Source: Rhea pennata (lineage: Eukaryota > Chordata > Aves > Rheiformes > Rheidae). Taken from it: 64,000 nucleotides of DNA. The stretch's first letter is position 1. Each line of letters starts with the position of its first letter. The stretch is from contig NC_084670.1 in the NCBI RefSeq assembly GCF_028389875.1, forward strand, positions 15,037,383 through 15,101,382, written 5' to 3'. Shown here one piece after another: positions 25,085-36,110 of the stretch. Below the pieces are notes generated by a model. The model did not search any database, was not told the DNA's origin, and saw only the letters and a program-made list of their open reading frames with translations. The translations under genes were made by a program, and so were the position numbers.

Positions 25085-27399
25085 GAAACAATTGCCATTT
25101 AAAACTTTTAGACTAAACATTAACACTGCTGGTATGCTAGCAGAAACTGGGACAAATCCTGCCCTAGCTCCAAGAGTGCAAAGGCCCAACTGGCAGAAGA
25201 GTGGTGTATAATAAATGAGCTGTCTGGAAAAGGTCAGAAAAGGATAGTGGGAGAAGAGAAGGCATTGCAGAGATACGGAACAGTCCCTGAAAAGTATGAA
25301 ATTCAAAAAGTGTCATTGTACGTGGGTGTTTGTAGCTACATAGCTATTACTGCTTTTGCCCAGCACAGTTAGAGGCAAGAGGAGTATAGAAAAATTTGCT
25401 GTCAGTCAGTTGGTATGGTCTCTTTTGGGCAGCTTTATTATGGCATACCAGGTGTCAGAATTGATCCTACTCATCTTCCTCTGTGGAGGATCTTCTGACT
25501 AAACAATGAGGTGAGATTTGGTGCTTTAATGGTGTGCATCTCTAGAAGTCAATTGTATATGTATTTTAAGATGTAGATTGAGACATGGAAAAAGACATCA
25601 ACTTTCCTAGAAGAAGAATACAAACAACTGATACTCGGTTTTCTTGAAAGGATGATGCATTCAACAGAAAAGGGAATTCTAAAATGATAACTGGTGATCA
25701 ATACAGTATTTCCTTGGTAATTACAATGGAAATCCTGGGTACGGATACTTCAAATCACACTAAAGAATTTTAAGTTTTTCCTGTCTTTGATAAGACACGC
25801 TGATTTGCTGTTATTACTAAGTACATACAAATAGCTTTGTTTGTCATTCTTCACCACAAATCAGTGCTCCCCAACAGATTACGGTGAAAAGCAGGGAGAA
25901 AATAAAACTATGATTGTAGCAATTATTATACATTAAACTAGAGTCTTGTTATTGTAATGTTCTATACTTATAGTACAACGTAGTAGTGAAAATCTCTTGC
26001 AAACACTTGTACTTCTGAAAATTATCATTGTTTAGTACAGCTACTGAAATAATAAGAAAGCATGTTACTGCTGTAGACAGTTTTAGAATATCAACACTTT
26101 TAATTAAAATCTTTAACAGAACAATTTTAAAAAGTTAACATTTAGCAATTCATCTTAGGAGGAGTGAATAGCTCGTGGGGTTATTAGAGGACTCTAGGCA
26201 GAAGCCTTCATTCTTCTATAGCTACTTTGAATCTGCAACCGCCTAGCACTGACAGTATCTGCCACCTGACAGCCCATGCAGCAGCATCCCATTAGGCACA
26301 AGCACTTACCACAAGTAAGACAAAACAGCACCCTTGTTGTCTGCATAAGCAGGACATTTAAAGACCAAACATTTATTCAGTCAACCCTCACTACAGAAAA
26401 AAAAACCTCTTTCCTGAAGGCTCTCAGCTCCAACCTCCTCACAGCTAGCACAAAGTTACCGTGTCCCCGCTGCTTTGCATTCCTGCCCCCTGCTGACACC
26501 AATGACCTGGCTTTGGCCCTGCAGGGAAGCTGCAGCTCCCTCAGGTTTTCCAAATCATGCAATCAGACTCTGGTATACATTGGTCACTTGACCTAGGCTA
26601 ACTTACATATTAGACCTGCACCAGCCTGATTGTGGGTAGTTTAGTAGTGGAGTTTAGGGATATAGTGCTTGGGTCATTCTGCAGTCTCCTATGATGGTGG
26701 ATTATTATACAGCAGACAGTTAATTTAGAAGGGGTCACAGACCAAGCCTGCATTAGCAACTGGCCTGAATGGTGAGCTGTGAAAGAGTGTGGGGTGCCTG
26801 GGGTTGGGCTGAGAGGGCAAACCTCTGTAGCTGACTGGCCTGTGTCCCTGGCATTTTAGTTGTTATTCCATGGCTAGCAAATATGCCATTGACAGAATGA
26901 GACCAATGTGTCTACGGGTCTGCTGGACAGCCTCTTAAGTGGCTCAGTCTTTCTGTGATTACTGTGTGTGTATGAGGGGCTAAGAACAGTAACTAACTGT
27001 TATGCTGGAACAAATTGTTTCTGCTCAGTTTATCACCACTTTTCCCTAAATGAAGGCTGCCACTGTCATTTCATTTCTATTTGTTCTCTATTTCTTTCTT
27101 TTTCAGTGCTAGACTTTTAGACTAGAAAGAGAGGCAAGTAACTCCTGTGCCCTAAAGAGTATAGGGCTCTCTTCATGCAAGCGTGAGGACCCCACTTAAT
27201 CCACTGAGCATTTTATGACTTGGCCCCTTGCAATTATGGCTGACAGGAGAATCAGTGACAGCTGGTTTGGTATTTATAGCATTAGTGATCATTGCTTCAA
27301 ACCAAAGATGAGGCTTATGGATAGGGCTAGGCAGGAATGTTGCGCTGTCTCTGCCTGCACAAGATGCACTGTCAGTAAACTGGGATTTACTAGCATTTA

Positions 27400-27482
27400 G
27401 GGCCTGATCCTATAAGGTGCTGAGTGCCATATGGTGCACACATAGAGCAACCTCTTTCTGTACACCCCCAAAGAAGTCAGCA
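27400..27482. mobile_element. Possible palindromic MITE-like fossil
   Basis: GGGCCTGATCCTATAAGGTG followed by CTGAGTGCC resembles the arm of a palindromic sauropsid repeat beginning GGCCTGATCCTGCAAGGTGCTGAGC. AAGAAGTCAG about 50 bases on resembles the usual TTGAAGTCAATGG centre. The opposite arm is not visible. Assignment is from memory. Confidence 0.4.
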
Positions 27483-30330
27483 ATTTTTTAAGTTTTACTT
27501 TTCAATGAAAAATACTGCTGGTATAATAGACTAAATTTTGTAATAAAAAGTGAAAGGTAGCAGCTAACGCAGCACCATTTAAACCTGCATCTGGAATACA
27601 ATTGCTGTTTAAAACCAATGGGGAAAAGCAAGATATGGAGCATCAGAAGAGGGCCTAGAATGGAGACCTTTAAAAAAGAAGGATGTGTTATAAATAATAA
27701 ACACCTATACAGTTGTACGTGATATAAAACAAATTCTATTTCAGTGCCTTGGTGGTGTTAATAAACCTCTCAGCTTTATTCTACTGGTTTATGGGATCAC
27801 CAGCACCCCTCTATGGAATTATATGCTTTTCCACTGCAATGTAAAAAATCATTAAGACAGTTTTTCAATATTTTGTTATTGTTTGACCTACAGATTAATA
27901 TGCCTCTCTAGAATTTGCATCTCCCCTATTGTCTTAGAACAAATTACAGCACAATAAATGCTGTCTAAGTGGAGACTGTTGTGTAGTTTTTTGCCACTTG
28001 CAGTATAGTTATGACTGGCTCCTGCATCAGCAAAAATGATTAGAATAAAAAAGTTAGATTTTAGGAGCTTTGAGATTGCAATGAGGTTATAGATCAGAAG
28101 ATATTTTCTTGCACTAGTGCCCTTGGGCTCAGGGAAACAATCTGGCTGTTAAATGTTAATTGCTAAATTAGTGAAGCCTAAGCCAAACAGAGGTAGGTTC
28201 TTTAGGCAGCAATGACTAGGTTCGTGAAAAGGAAATAATCAAGGAAAGCACTATAAAATATTTGCTGCAAAATCTAAAGGAACATAAAATTACAAAAGTT
28301 TAGTATCTGCTCAAATTGAATTCAGAGAAAGGTTTGCTTCATTTCACTACACTCACTCTGGGGAAAATTTTAAGGATTCTTTGTACTTCTGTAGTGAAAT
28401 CAGGAACAATTTGCTACTTCAGCTTCGTTTCATGTGAAACCCAGTAACCTTGAGCCCCTCTGATTTGGCCATTGCTTAGAAAATGAGATCCTGTGTATGT
28501 CAAAATCATTTTCAGCCTGAGGATTGTCAAATAACAGCTAGGAATTCTAGGAAGGGGAGACAAGTAAGTGAGAGCCTGGGAAGCATGATGAATAACGGGG
28601 ATTGTTCAGGGGAAGAAGCAGGGCAGGAAGGAAGCCCAGCGTGTTTATGTGAGCGGTGGAATGGGAACAAAAGCAAAGGGAGCCAGTGGAGGCTCGACAG
28701 TGGAGCAGCAGGAGAAAAAGAGACAAATATTAGAGATTCAGAGAAAGGAGAGAAAGGTGAACGTAGCAGAGCCTATGTAAAAAAAAAGAAACTGCAACTT
28801 GCACTTAGGTCTCAGCCATCAGGGAGTTTGTGCGAAGCGTGCACAGAGCATGATGCAGAGGCAGTAGTAGTGGGACAGGACTATTGTCACTAAGGGCCAC
28901 ATGCCTGGGGAAAGTGATGAGGAAGAAGCAGCTTTTCTGGGTATTGAGTGAAGAAACTATTGTCTATATAAATCTATATAAAATAGTCCCCAAACCTGAA
29001 ACCGAACAGGATGGCGTTAAGCTATTTGCTATTTCTGGATCTCCCTTTTGTGCTAAAGCTGAGATATAGAAATAATAAGGAGAGCTGCTGAAAAATTAAA
29101 CACTAAGCAAGAAAATGAAACATGTATGGATGCACAACAGTCCTTAACTACACGTGTTTAATGATCGTAAGAATTTATGTATACTACACACAGCTACAGT
29201 CATGCTCATGGGATGAATGATTTTCACAAAATAAAAACAGCTGTGGGGAAATTTTTTCAAACTGTAACAGTAACAATAAAAGCAGTAAAATTAAAAGATG
29301 TACCTTAAAATATTATTCAAGTTGACAGTCCATATGCAACTATCTTTTTATACCAGATACAGCTCAATTAAAATGCAATTATAAGTACAATATTTGCTCC
29401 ATATTTTGTGAATGCTCTGAGAATAGCATAGAACACTCTAATATAAGTTTATCTTTTTAATGAGCTTTGGGTTATTCCGTGAACATGTGTATCTTAATAA
29501 GGACTGTGCATTATACCCTCTATGGGACATTGAATAATGGTTCAACGTAGAGATGGCAAAATAACTTGGATAGAGTGATAGGAAAAAAAGTGGAATAAGA
29601 ATGTTGGAAATTTGCATATAATAAAATTTCCCAGCAATATAATGATGGGAAGTAATGTGACTTTTGAAGTCTTCAAGGAGGAGTGTTCCATTCCAGGGAT
29701 CCTCGGAGATGAACAAAACGGTCTGATTCCTTTCTACATAGACTTGGCAAGAAATGATTTTTCTGCCTGCCAAAATCGTCAAGATTTCTAAAATTCCCCG
29801 TCCCTCACTGAGATGACACTAAGCCAGCTGGGTGTGGTGTGGTGAGGGGAAATTCAAAACTCTTCTTACAGCAAGGACATGAATGTCACTTTGTTGCTGA
29901 AGTGATCAACCAAGTCTCTGGCCTGTCAGTAATCTGGGCTTTAGCACTTTCCTATTAGAGTTATTCAGTCTTGTGTACTTTGTACATATATCTGGGCCGA
30001 TAAGAAAGAGCATACAACAGCAGGCAGGGTCCCCTAGGGAGCAGGTCACCAAGGTCCAGTTCCTTGCTTTGTCAAATCCTGACTTGAACCTTAAATCCTA
30101 CCTCTCTGATCTTGCCCTAACAAACTCTTAGTTAACTGTGAGGTAGTTCATTTTCCTCTTATTCCCTCTGTTTCCTTATATCTCCCTCTCCCACTTCTAT
30201 CAAATCTGGTAGGTTTATTCTCAGTAAGATGGTAACTTTGACCAAAAAAATGGTTTTGCCTGAAAAATCAACAATCTCAAAAAGAGATTATGATCATTAT
30301 AAGGAATGTCATCAGTAGCAACCACAAGAG

Positions 30331-30350
30331 ATATCACTGTGATATATCAC
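30331..30350. repeat. Overlapping short palindromes
   Basis: ATATCAC-T-GTGATAT (30331-30345) is a perfect 7-bp inverted repeat. It overlaps the perfect 12-bp palindrome GTGATATATCAC (30339-30350), so GTGATAT can pair with either neighbour. Function is unknown; chance is possible in AT-rich DNA. Confidence 0.85.
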
Positions 30351-32336
30351 AATTATTTCTTTTTTTCTCTTATGTTTTTGGCAAGTACATAGGGAACAAG
30401 AAATCTTGGATACCTCTCTCTTTCAGCAGCTATCAGCAGAAGTTAACCTTTTAAGGACAATCATTGCCTGTACATCATGAATTTTTCAATATCCTCTCTT
30501 TTTGTAGTAGTTCTGATCCTTCCTTTGTCTTTGTTTCCATCATTATGCCATTATTATAATCCCACTGAGGCCTTCTCAAGTAGAATTAGAACAGCACTTA
30601 ATTACTGGAATTAGAAATGACAAATATCACAGTTTTTATCCGGTTGATCTTATCTAAGCTCTTCTGTATATGAACTTGAATAATCTTGAATCAATGACTT
30701 TTAACATTTTCCAAAGACTTGAAGAGGGTTGTTTTTTTTCTCCTTTATGCCTGCTTTCTGCTTCTTTGCTCAAAGCAGGTCTTTTCTGACAATATATACA
30801 CTAGTTTGCAGCTTTGCCTAACTCTGCAGTGACTGCTTGCTCTCCTTATTTTTCTTGCCTTTCCACCACTAATTCCTCATTTTCAACTTGCAGTTAACAG
30901 TAGGTTCTTTCAGCTACAATAAAATCACTGCAAACCTTTGCCGTGCTATCTACAAATTGTGCTTTTCAAGTGTATGCATATTTTCAATCACTCTTTTTGT
31001 ATAAGTGTTTATATATAAATTTATATAAATTTATAAACAATTCGGCCTCCCAAAAGGAGTAGGAAATAGAAATGGTAAAATACTCAAGCATAAAAAAAAC
31101 TGATCAACCATATGAATGTGCCACTCTTCCAACTCCCTTTTCAGATCTAGAACCAAATTCAGCCATAATCCTAATCTAAGAAAAAGTAGAAAGGGTCATA
31201 TCTTACATCTTGGTCTTGCTTCTGGACTCAGAAAGTATAACTTGCATCTCAGATTCTCTCATATTTCTGCCCATTTAACTCATGCCTGTCTGGAACTTTT
31301 CCTTTGGCTCTGAAGTTGGCTTCCTGGGTCTGAACAGTTACAAAGTTGCATAAGCAAGTACAGGCAGATTAATTTTCATCATTGCTGCATTTGGTGCTTG
31401 GTTAAATATCACTTCAGATAATCACTCAGATGTTTCAATCCTTAACCAGCCCCTCTCCACATTATTCTTTGATACTTGAAATTGTGTGGGAGAGAAAAAA
31501 GACAGCACTGCCCTAACCGGTTTATTCATATTAGACATTTTCTCAACTTACTGATTTTCATTCTTAAATTGTTCATCCAGTATCTCTGACATTAGCATAC
31601 AATGATGCTATCTATTATTATAATGAGAATAACAGCAAATTATTCTGAGTCTCTTCAAAGGGGAGAAATACAAAATATATATATATGTATATATAACTGC
31701 AGTAAGGCTAAGTATAATATGGAGTTAAACCCAAAATCTCTAAGGCTGAAGCAGACTTCCCGGTTTTAGATACCAGGGGGCCTGTTCAAATGACTCCAAG
31801 CACAACAGTAGGTCATAATTTAGAGTGTCTGAATTGCTTTAACATGCTGAAAAGCAGAAATGTCTGAGCAGATGTGTTGCATCTGTACTGTGTATTATTT
31901 CTGCTATTTTAAAACATTGTATTACAAACACAACTATGAAAATAGTCTGATTTTTTTCCCTAAATGCTTCCAGTCATGCCTGTGTTTATATCTTCTCAAA
32001 AGATTCTCTGAACAATAACATAATTAGCTCTGTACTGAAATACTGCCTATGTAACCCATTGTTTAGGAATACAGAATAATTTGAAGATGCTCTTACTCAA
32101 AAGCTCTGTTGTCCTTTTGTTCTGGTCAGTATGCACACCTCCAGAGTTTGCCTCCCTTCTCTTTTGGCACCAAGTAAACTTCATTTAGAGTTAATTTAGC
32201 AACTTATTAAAATCATCAAGTGATTGCTGAGAGTGAGGAGGTGTATGAAGAACTGTGAGTTGTACTGGAATGTTTTCATAGTCATTTCTCTTCCATCCAG
32301 TTTCTCAAATATCTATGTTATTTCGTTTCTTGCATC

Positions 32337-32359
32337 TTTTTTTTTTTTTTTTTTTTTTT
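32337..32359. repeat. Poly(T) tract, 23 bases
   Basis: Uninterrupted T run preceded by TTGCATC and followed by CCTAG. No adjoining retrocopy is recognised. Confidence 0.95.
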
Positions 32360-32763
32360 CCTAGTTTTAGGAATACACTCCTCCCTTGCTTCTCGACTTT
32401 AAATGTCTCCTCCCTCCAAAGAGTAACTAAAAGTAGCAGTCTCTTTGGTGGGACTCTAGATTTTCCACAGCCACTTTTCCCATTGTTTTAGTTTAGTTTA
32501 TCACTTTGTGCAGCAGAAATTTTAGTCCAAGGCACAGAAGATATGGAAAAGAAGTTATTGTGGTTCAGAAGAGATTCATGTATGTATGGGAGACAGGTGA
32601 GAATCACCCTCATTTGTTTATGGATGACGGGCAAATATAAAAGGGGGGCAGGAAGTACCTAGTCTAACGAATGAATGGCATAAGGAAGGATGTTTTGATG
32701 AGTAGGTCATTAGCTGAAGATCATGTTCTTACTCTCACTCCACTGCAGTCATAGTTCTTTTCA

Positions 32764-32830
32764 GGTATCTAACTCTCATTGTTTTCAAAGGGAATTAGGT
32801 ACCTAAATACCATTGCAGATCTGGGTCTGA
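32764..32830. mobile_element. Palindromic MITE-like fossil
   Basis: The left arm GGTATCTAACTCTCATTG (32764-32781) and right arm CAAAGGGAATTAGGTACC (32786-32803) are inverted copies matching at 14 of 18 positions around a TTTT loop. After them come TAAATACC and GATCTGGGTCTGAG. This closely follows a palindromic repeat abundant in turtles and crocodilians with the core GTTAGGCACCTAAATACC and the end GATCTGGGCC. The arm complementarity is counted directly from the sequence; the family link is from memory. Confidence 0.65.
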
Positions 32831-32831
32831 G

Positions 32832-32869
32832 TCTCTCTCTCTCTTTTTTTTTTTTTTTTTTTTTTTTTT
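32832..32869. repeat. CT repeat plus poly(T), 26 T
   Basis: A short (TC)n tract (32832-32843) runs straight into 26 consecutive T (32844-32869). It lies exactly between two ancient repeat fossils. Confidence 0.95.
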
Positions 32870-32871
32870 CC

Positions 32872-33012
32872 TTCCAATTATTGAGCTATAAAATCGGGAT
32901 AATAGTACTTCCCTTCCTTCTCACAGTTACACTCGGGTATTGTAAGGATGAGTACAGTGGAGAATATGAGCTACTCAGATGCTACAGTAATGGGAGCTGT
33001 AAAGAAAAGCCT
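32872..33012 (+). mobile_element. MIR-like CORE-SINE fossil (sense)
   Basis: TATAAAATCGGGATAATAGT, then ACTTCCCTTCC, TCTCACAG, GGTATTGTAAGGATGAGTAC and GAGCTACTCAGATGC follow in order the core and 3' half of MIR/CORE-SINEs as found in sauropsids (TGTAAAATGGGGATAATA, CCTACCTCACAG, GTTGTGAGGATTAA, GTGCTCAGATAC). The motif order is well kept although many positions differ. It is the clearest of the MIR-like copies here. The match is from memory of the family. Confidence 0.65.
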
Positions 33013-36000
33013 AAAATAGAAAGAAAATGATAAGAGCAGGTCATGAAAGTCTGGTGAAATAGAAAAAGGCAGTGAGGGACTGCTATGGACCTGGGAAAGA
33101 GGTCTGGAAAGACTAATGGAAATGAATTAAAGAAGGTCTTGTGGTACGGAAAAAAAAGTTTTAAGGCTAGGGAATGCGTGTGAACTTCTGGCTGCTTATC
33201 CAAAATGACTCCCAACCTCTGGAATTTTTTCTATACCTATTGCTAGTTTTAGTGAATAGTCTCTAGAATATTGATTTTTAATTTACATCAACATATTCAA
33301 GTATAGAATCATATTACGATGAGAAATTCCTATTAAAGGGTCACATTCTAAACTGAAAACATTATTATTTTCATTTCTTTCTATCTCAGAATCTTTTGTC
33401 TGTGAATGTATTTTAATAAATGTGTATATTTGTGCATGAAAGAGACATTTGAGAGAGAGACAGAAAACATTTCCCTTGCATTTTGTGCAAAAAAGGGGAA
33501 TTCATTCTTTAGCTATAATGTATTTCCATTCTTACTTGTAATTGGCAATTTGTGCACATATTTGAAATTAATTTTTAAAAGCATACACCTCATCTTGTAG
33601 CATAAAGTAGCAGGAACAGAATTTGCATTTCTATATCAAAAATAAAATATATTTAATTGTTGGAAAACATTTTCATCAAATTTAGGTGAAGGAACTTTCC
33701 CATGAATATTCACAGTGACTGACTGATGTGTTTGTAGTGTATAAATGTAATGCATAAAAATAACAAGATTGGGATGATGTGTTTCATTTATATGATATGC
33801 AATTTGAAAGTGAGCATTCATTCTGGTCAAACAAGTATGGAAGAGGCTGAAAGTGTTTTCCTTTTGCCAGGTGTTCATATCCCTAGGAAGTCTTTTCAGG
33901 CAGGCTTTTACCTAAGCAGGCCTTTCTAAGTTTCTACTACAGCTTGCTGTTGGAGGAAGATTTTTAGCTGTAAGTTATTTCTTCCTCCTCCTGAAGAAAG
34001 AAATTTAGAAACAGAGATGGTTCTGCAAGAAGGCTCAGGGTGAATTTTAAAATGAATTCAGGTCTCTCAGAAGGAGTGAATTTGGGCTTTATACGTGACT
34101 TTGGGAGGGCAGTACAGGGGTCTATAACTTAATACCTTGTACTAAGATGTGATGATACATACTGAAAGCTGCTATCTTTGTCATCCCTAGAGGGGATCCA
34201 ACATATCTGCCAGCCGTAGCTCCCTTCCGATGCGATCAGAAAGGGAAGACAGAGAAAGATTTGGCTATGCTTCCCTTGTGCCTCTCCAGTCCTCCCTCTG
34301 CCTTGGGCCTTCTCCTTTGTACTGTTGAAAATACAGTGCCAGAAACAACTTGGCCTTAAAATACTTGCCTTTACTTCATATTACTCCAGTAACCAGACAA
34401 CAATATTTTTGGTCTGCTATTACCAACACAAATTTCTTTAGGTAAATCAGACCAAAACTGCATTGTATATTCTCTTCCTAATTCTCTGATGTTGAGTCAT
34501 TTACAGGTTGTCAGCACTATGGCGATCTGTTTTTAAGGGACTTCATAAGGTGTTGTGGATTTAACAAGAGAGATATTTACATCTAAAGAACAGAGAAGTG
34601 TTATCAAACGTCTCCAAGTCCTTTGGTGATTTTCATGAGATCATGCATGGCAATTTGTCATTGCTGTATGTCAGTCATCAAGCAATGCTCTTGTATGTTT
34701 TTGGCTATTAAAATAACAGCTTCCAGAGCCAATTTACAATCTAAAATAATTCATAAAGCTGCAGTGCTTTGTACCATAAAAATAGATGCCAGAGATAATT
34801 GGGCAAGGTGGTGTCATGTCATATGTGTGCAGTTCATTAATTAACTGCTTGAAACTGCTATAAAATAATAGCCATGTCATCAAGATGAAACTACAAAAGT
34901 GCAAATAAAATAAAACTGCGCTAAGAAAGAAAACAGAGCAGCTGTTATTAAATATCCTCAAGTTACTGTTCATTTTTACTGCCCGCTTCTCTGGTCTTTC
35001 TGGTGCCAAACCTGAACCTGGTACCCCAAAGACCTTTAGTTTATACTGCTTCTCGTGAGGCCCCTCTCTTCCATGCACAATGCAGAGTCAATTTGGATTT
35101 ACACTAGTGTGTTTTTAATGCACTGTGGTCCTAATCCCCAGCTGTGCCAAGTTTACACTTGCAGATAATGAGAAGTGTGCCTGAAAGCTGACGGGCAGTT
35201 TTCACTAAAAATTGCAGGAAAGTAAAGTCTGGGAGATTACTCTTTTAAGCTCCTTTCTTCAAGGTCAGTTTTAGTTTTTGCAGAGCAATCACATAGCAAA
35301 AATAAAACTCAGCTAAGGAACACAGAGCTGTAAATCCCAGCCCTTTTGCCTTCAGATCTTTTTTGTTTCACCCTCCTCTCTCTTCTACATGCCAAAAGCA
35401 AGAAAATCAGAGACCTCTACAGCCTGCTTTTGTACCCCTGATTATAGACCAGCTGAGTGGTGAAAGAATTGCTGCTAAATATATGGTAGCCCAAAGGCTG
35501 CTCCAAGCAGCACGGGTAGCAAAACCCCACCAGGGCTCGGGCCTGGGTCCCTCGTGTCTCGATATCCCACTCACAGATCCTGACATAATCTCTCTCTCTG
35601 TTAGCAGGTTAAGTGTTGATACTGAACTTTGTCTGCTAGAGCTACAACCTCCCTCAAGAGTCCGTGTTTCTCAGGGTTAATCTTTGACGGACTATTTATG
35701 GAATTTTACCAGCTGCTTTAAATAGAACAGCTGGAGCTGGGGCCAAAGGAGAAGACCTAATTTTAATTAGTTTTTCCTTCACAGTATAAACTATTAGAAA
35801 TATTATAAACAGACATTAAACACAGAATAAAGTCAAATCTGAAGAATTTAACACAGACAGGAATTCGAGGCTGGCACGGAGATTATTTCTCCTTTTACCG
35901 AATAACCAGTGCTTTGGCTCTGTTTGGGAGCAATAGAATTTCGTAGTTACCCAGAACACTGAAGAATTTGGGTACAGGCAGAGAATTTGGTTTGTGCAGA

Positions 36001-36078
36001 GCATCCTCTGGCCCAGCACTTCCCTGTAGCCTGATGTTTCTAATCCCCAGAACTTCTTGGAATCTGTTATGAAGAGCA
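33013..36078. other. Non-coding DNA; includes an enhancer-like block
   Basis: No gene is supported. 33013-33180 is purine-rich. 34600-34960 is dense in homeodomain-like motifs (TTCATTAATTAACTG, AAAATAATTCATAAAG, GCAAATAAAATAAAA) and free of recognisable repeats; see the findings. 35363-35680 is open for 105 codons on the plus strand but shows no known motif. Confidence 0.7.
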
Positions 36079-36110
36079 AGTCCTTTGAAGTCAATGGACT
36101 TTGCCAGGAG
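36079..36110. mobile_element. Possible palindromic MITE-like fossil
   Basis: TTTGAAGTCAATGGACTTTG followed by CCAGG resembles the centre of palindromic sauropsid repeats (CATTGAAGTCAATGGGACTT and TTGCCA). Only the centre is recognised; the arms are not. Confidence 0.35.

Larger units (their letters stand above)
15846..27399. other. Non-coding AT-rich DNA
   Basis: No gene is supported. Low-complexity items are an imperfect TG/CA tract at 20280-20323, a TATA/CACA mixture at 23419-23459, poly(T) tracts (24861-24881 and 24981-24991) and an A-rich purine tract at 25043-25084. A perfect 9-bp near-palindrome lies at 24536-24555. A 66-codon frame at 18714-18914 holds several Cys pairs but matches no known finger spacing. 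GC-richer patches at about 21060-21250 and 26230-26560 show nothing recognisable. Confidence 0.75.
27483..32763. other. Non-coding AT-rich DNA
   Basis: No gene is supported. A purine-rich segment (about 28530-28900) is open for 136 codons on the plus strand, and 29438-29782 is open for 114 codons on the minus strand; neither shows known motifs. Small items are TCTATATAAA in two tandem copies (28963-28982), a palindrome cluster (30331-30350), ATATAAATTT twice (31013-31032), an AT tract (31675-31695) and a 23-base poly(T) (32337-32359). Confidence 0.75.

Noticed and set aside
27060..27110. Splice-acceptor-like polypyrimidine tract ending in CAG
   Set aside because: Such tracts are common in AT-rich DNA; no open, protein-like exon or donor follows. 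Similar sites near 23.75 kb were rejected for the same reason.
28483..28893. 136-codon plus-strand frame
   Set aside because: It arises from a purine-rich segment that lacks stops; no domain is visible.
29630..29700. Near-palindrome CTTTTGAAGTCTTCAAGGAG as a MITE centre
   Set aside because: It does not match the GAAGTCAATGG centre of the families seen here and has no arms.
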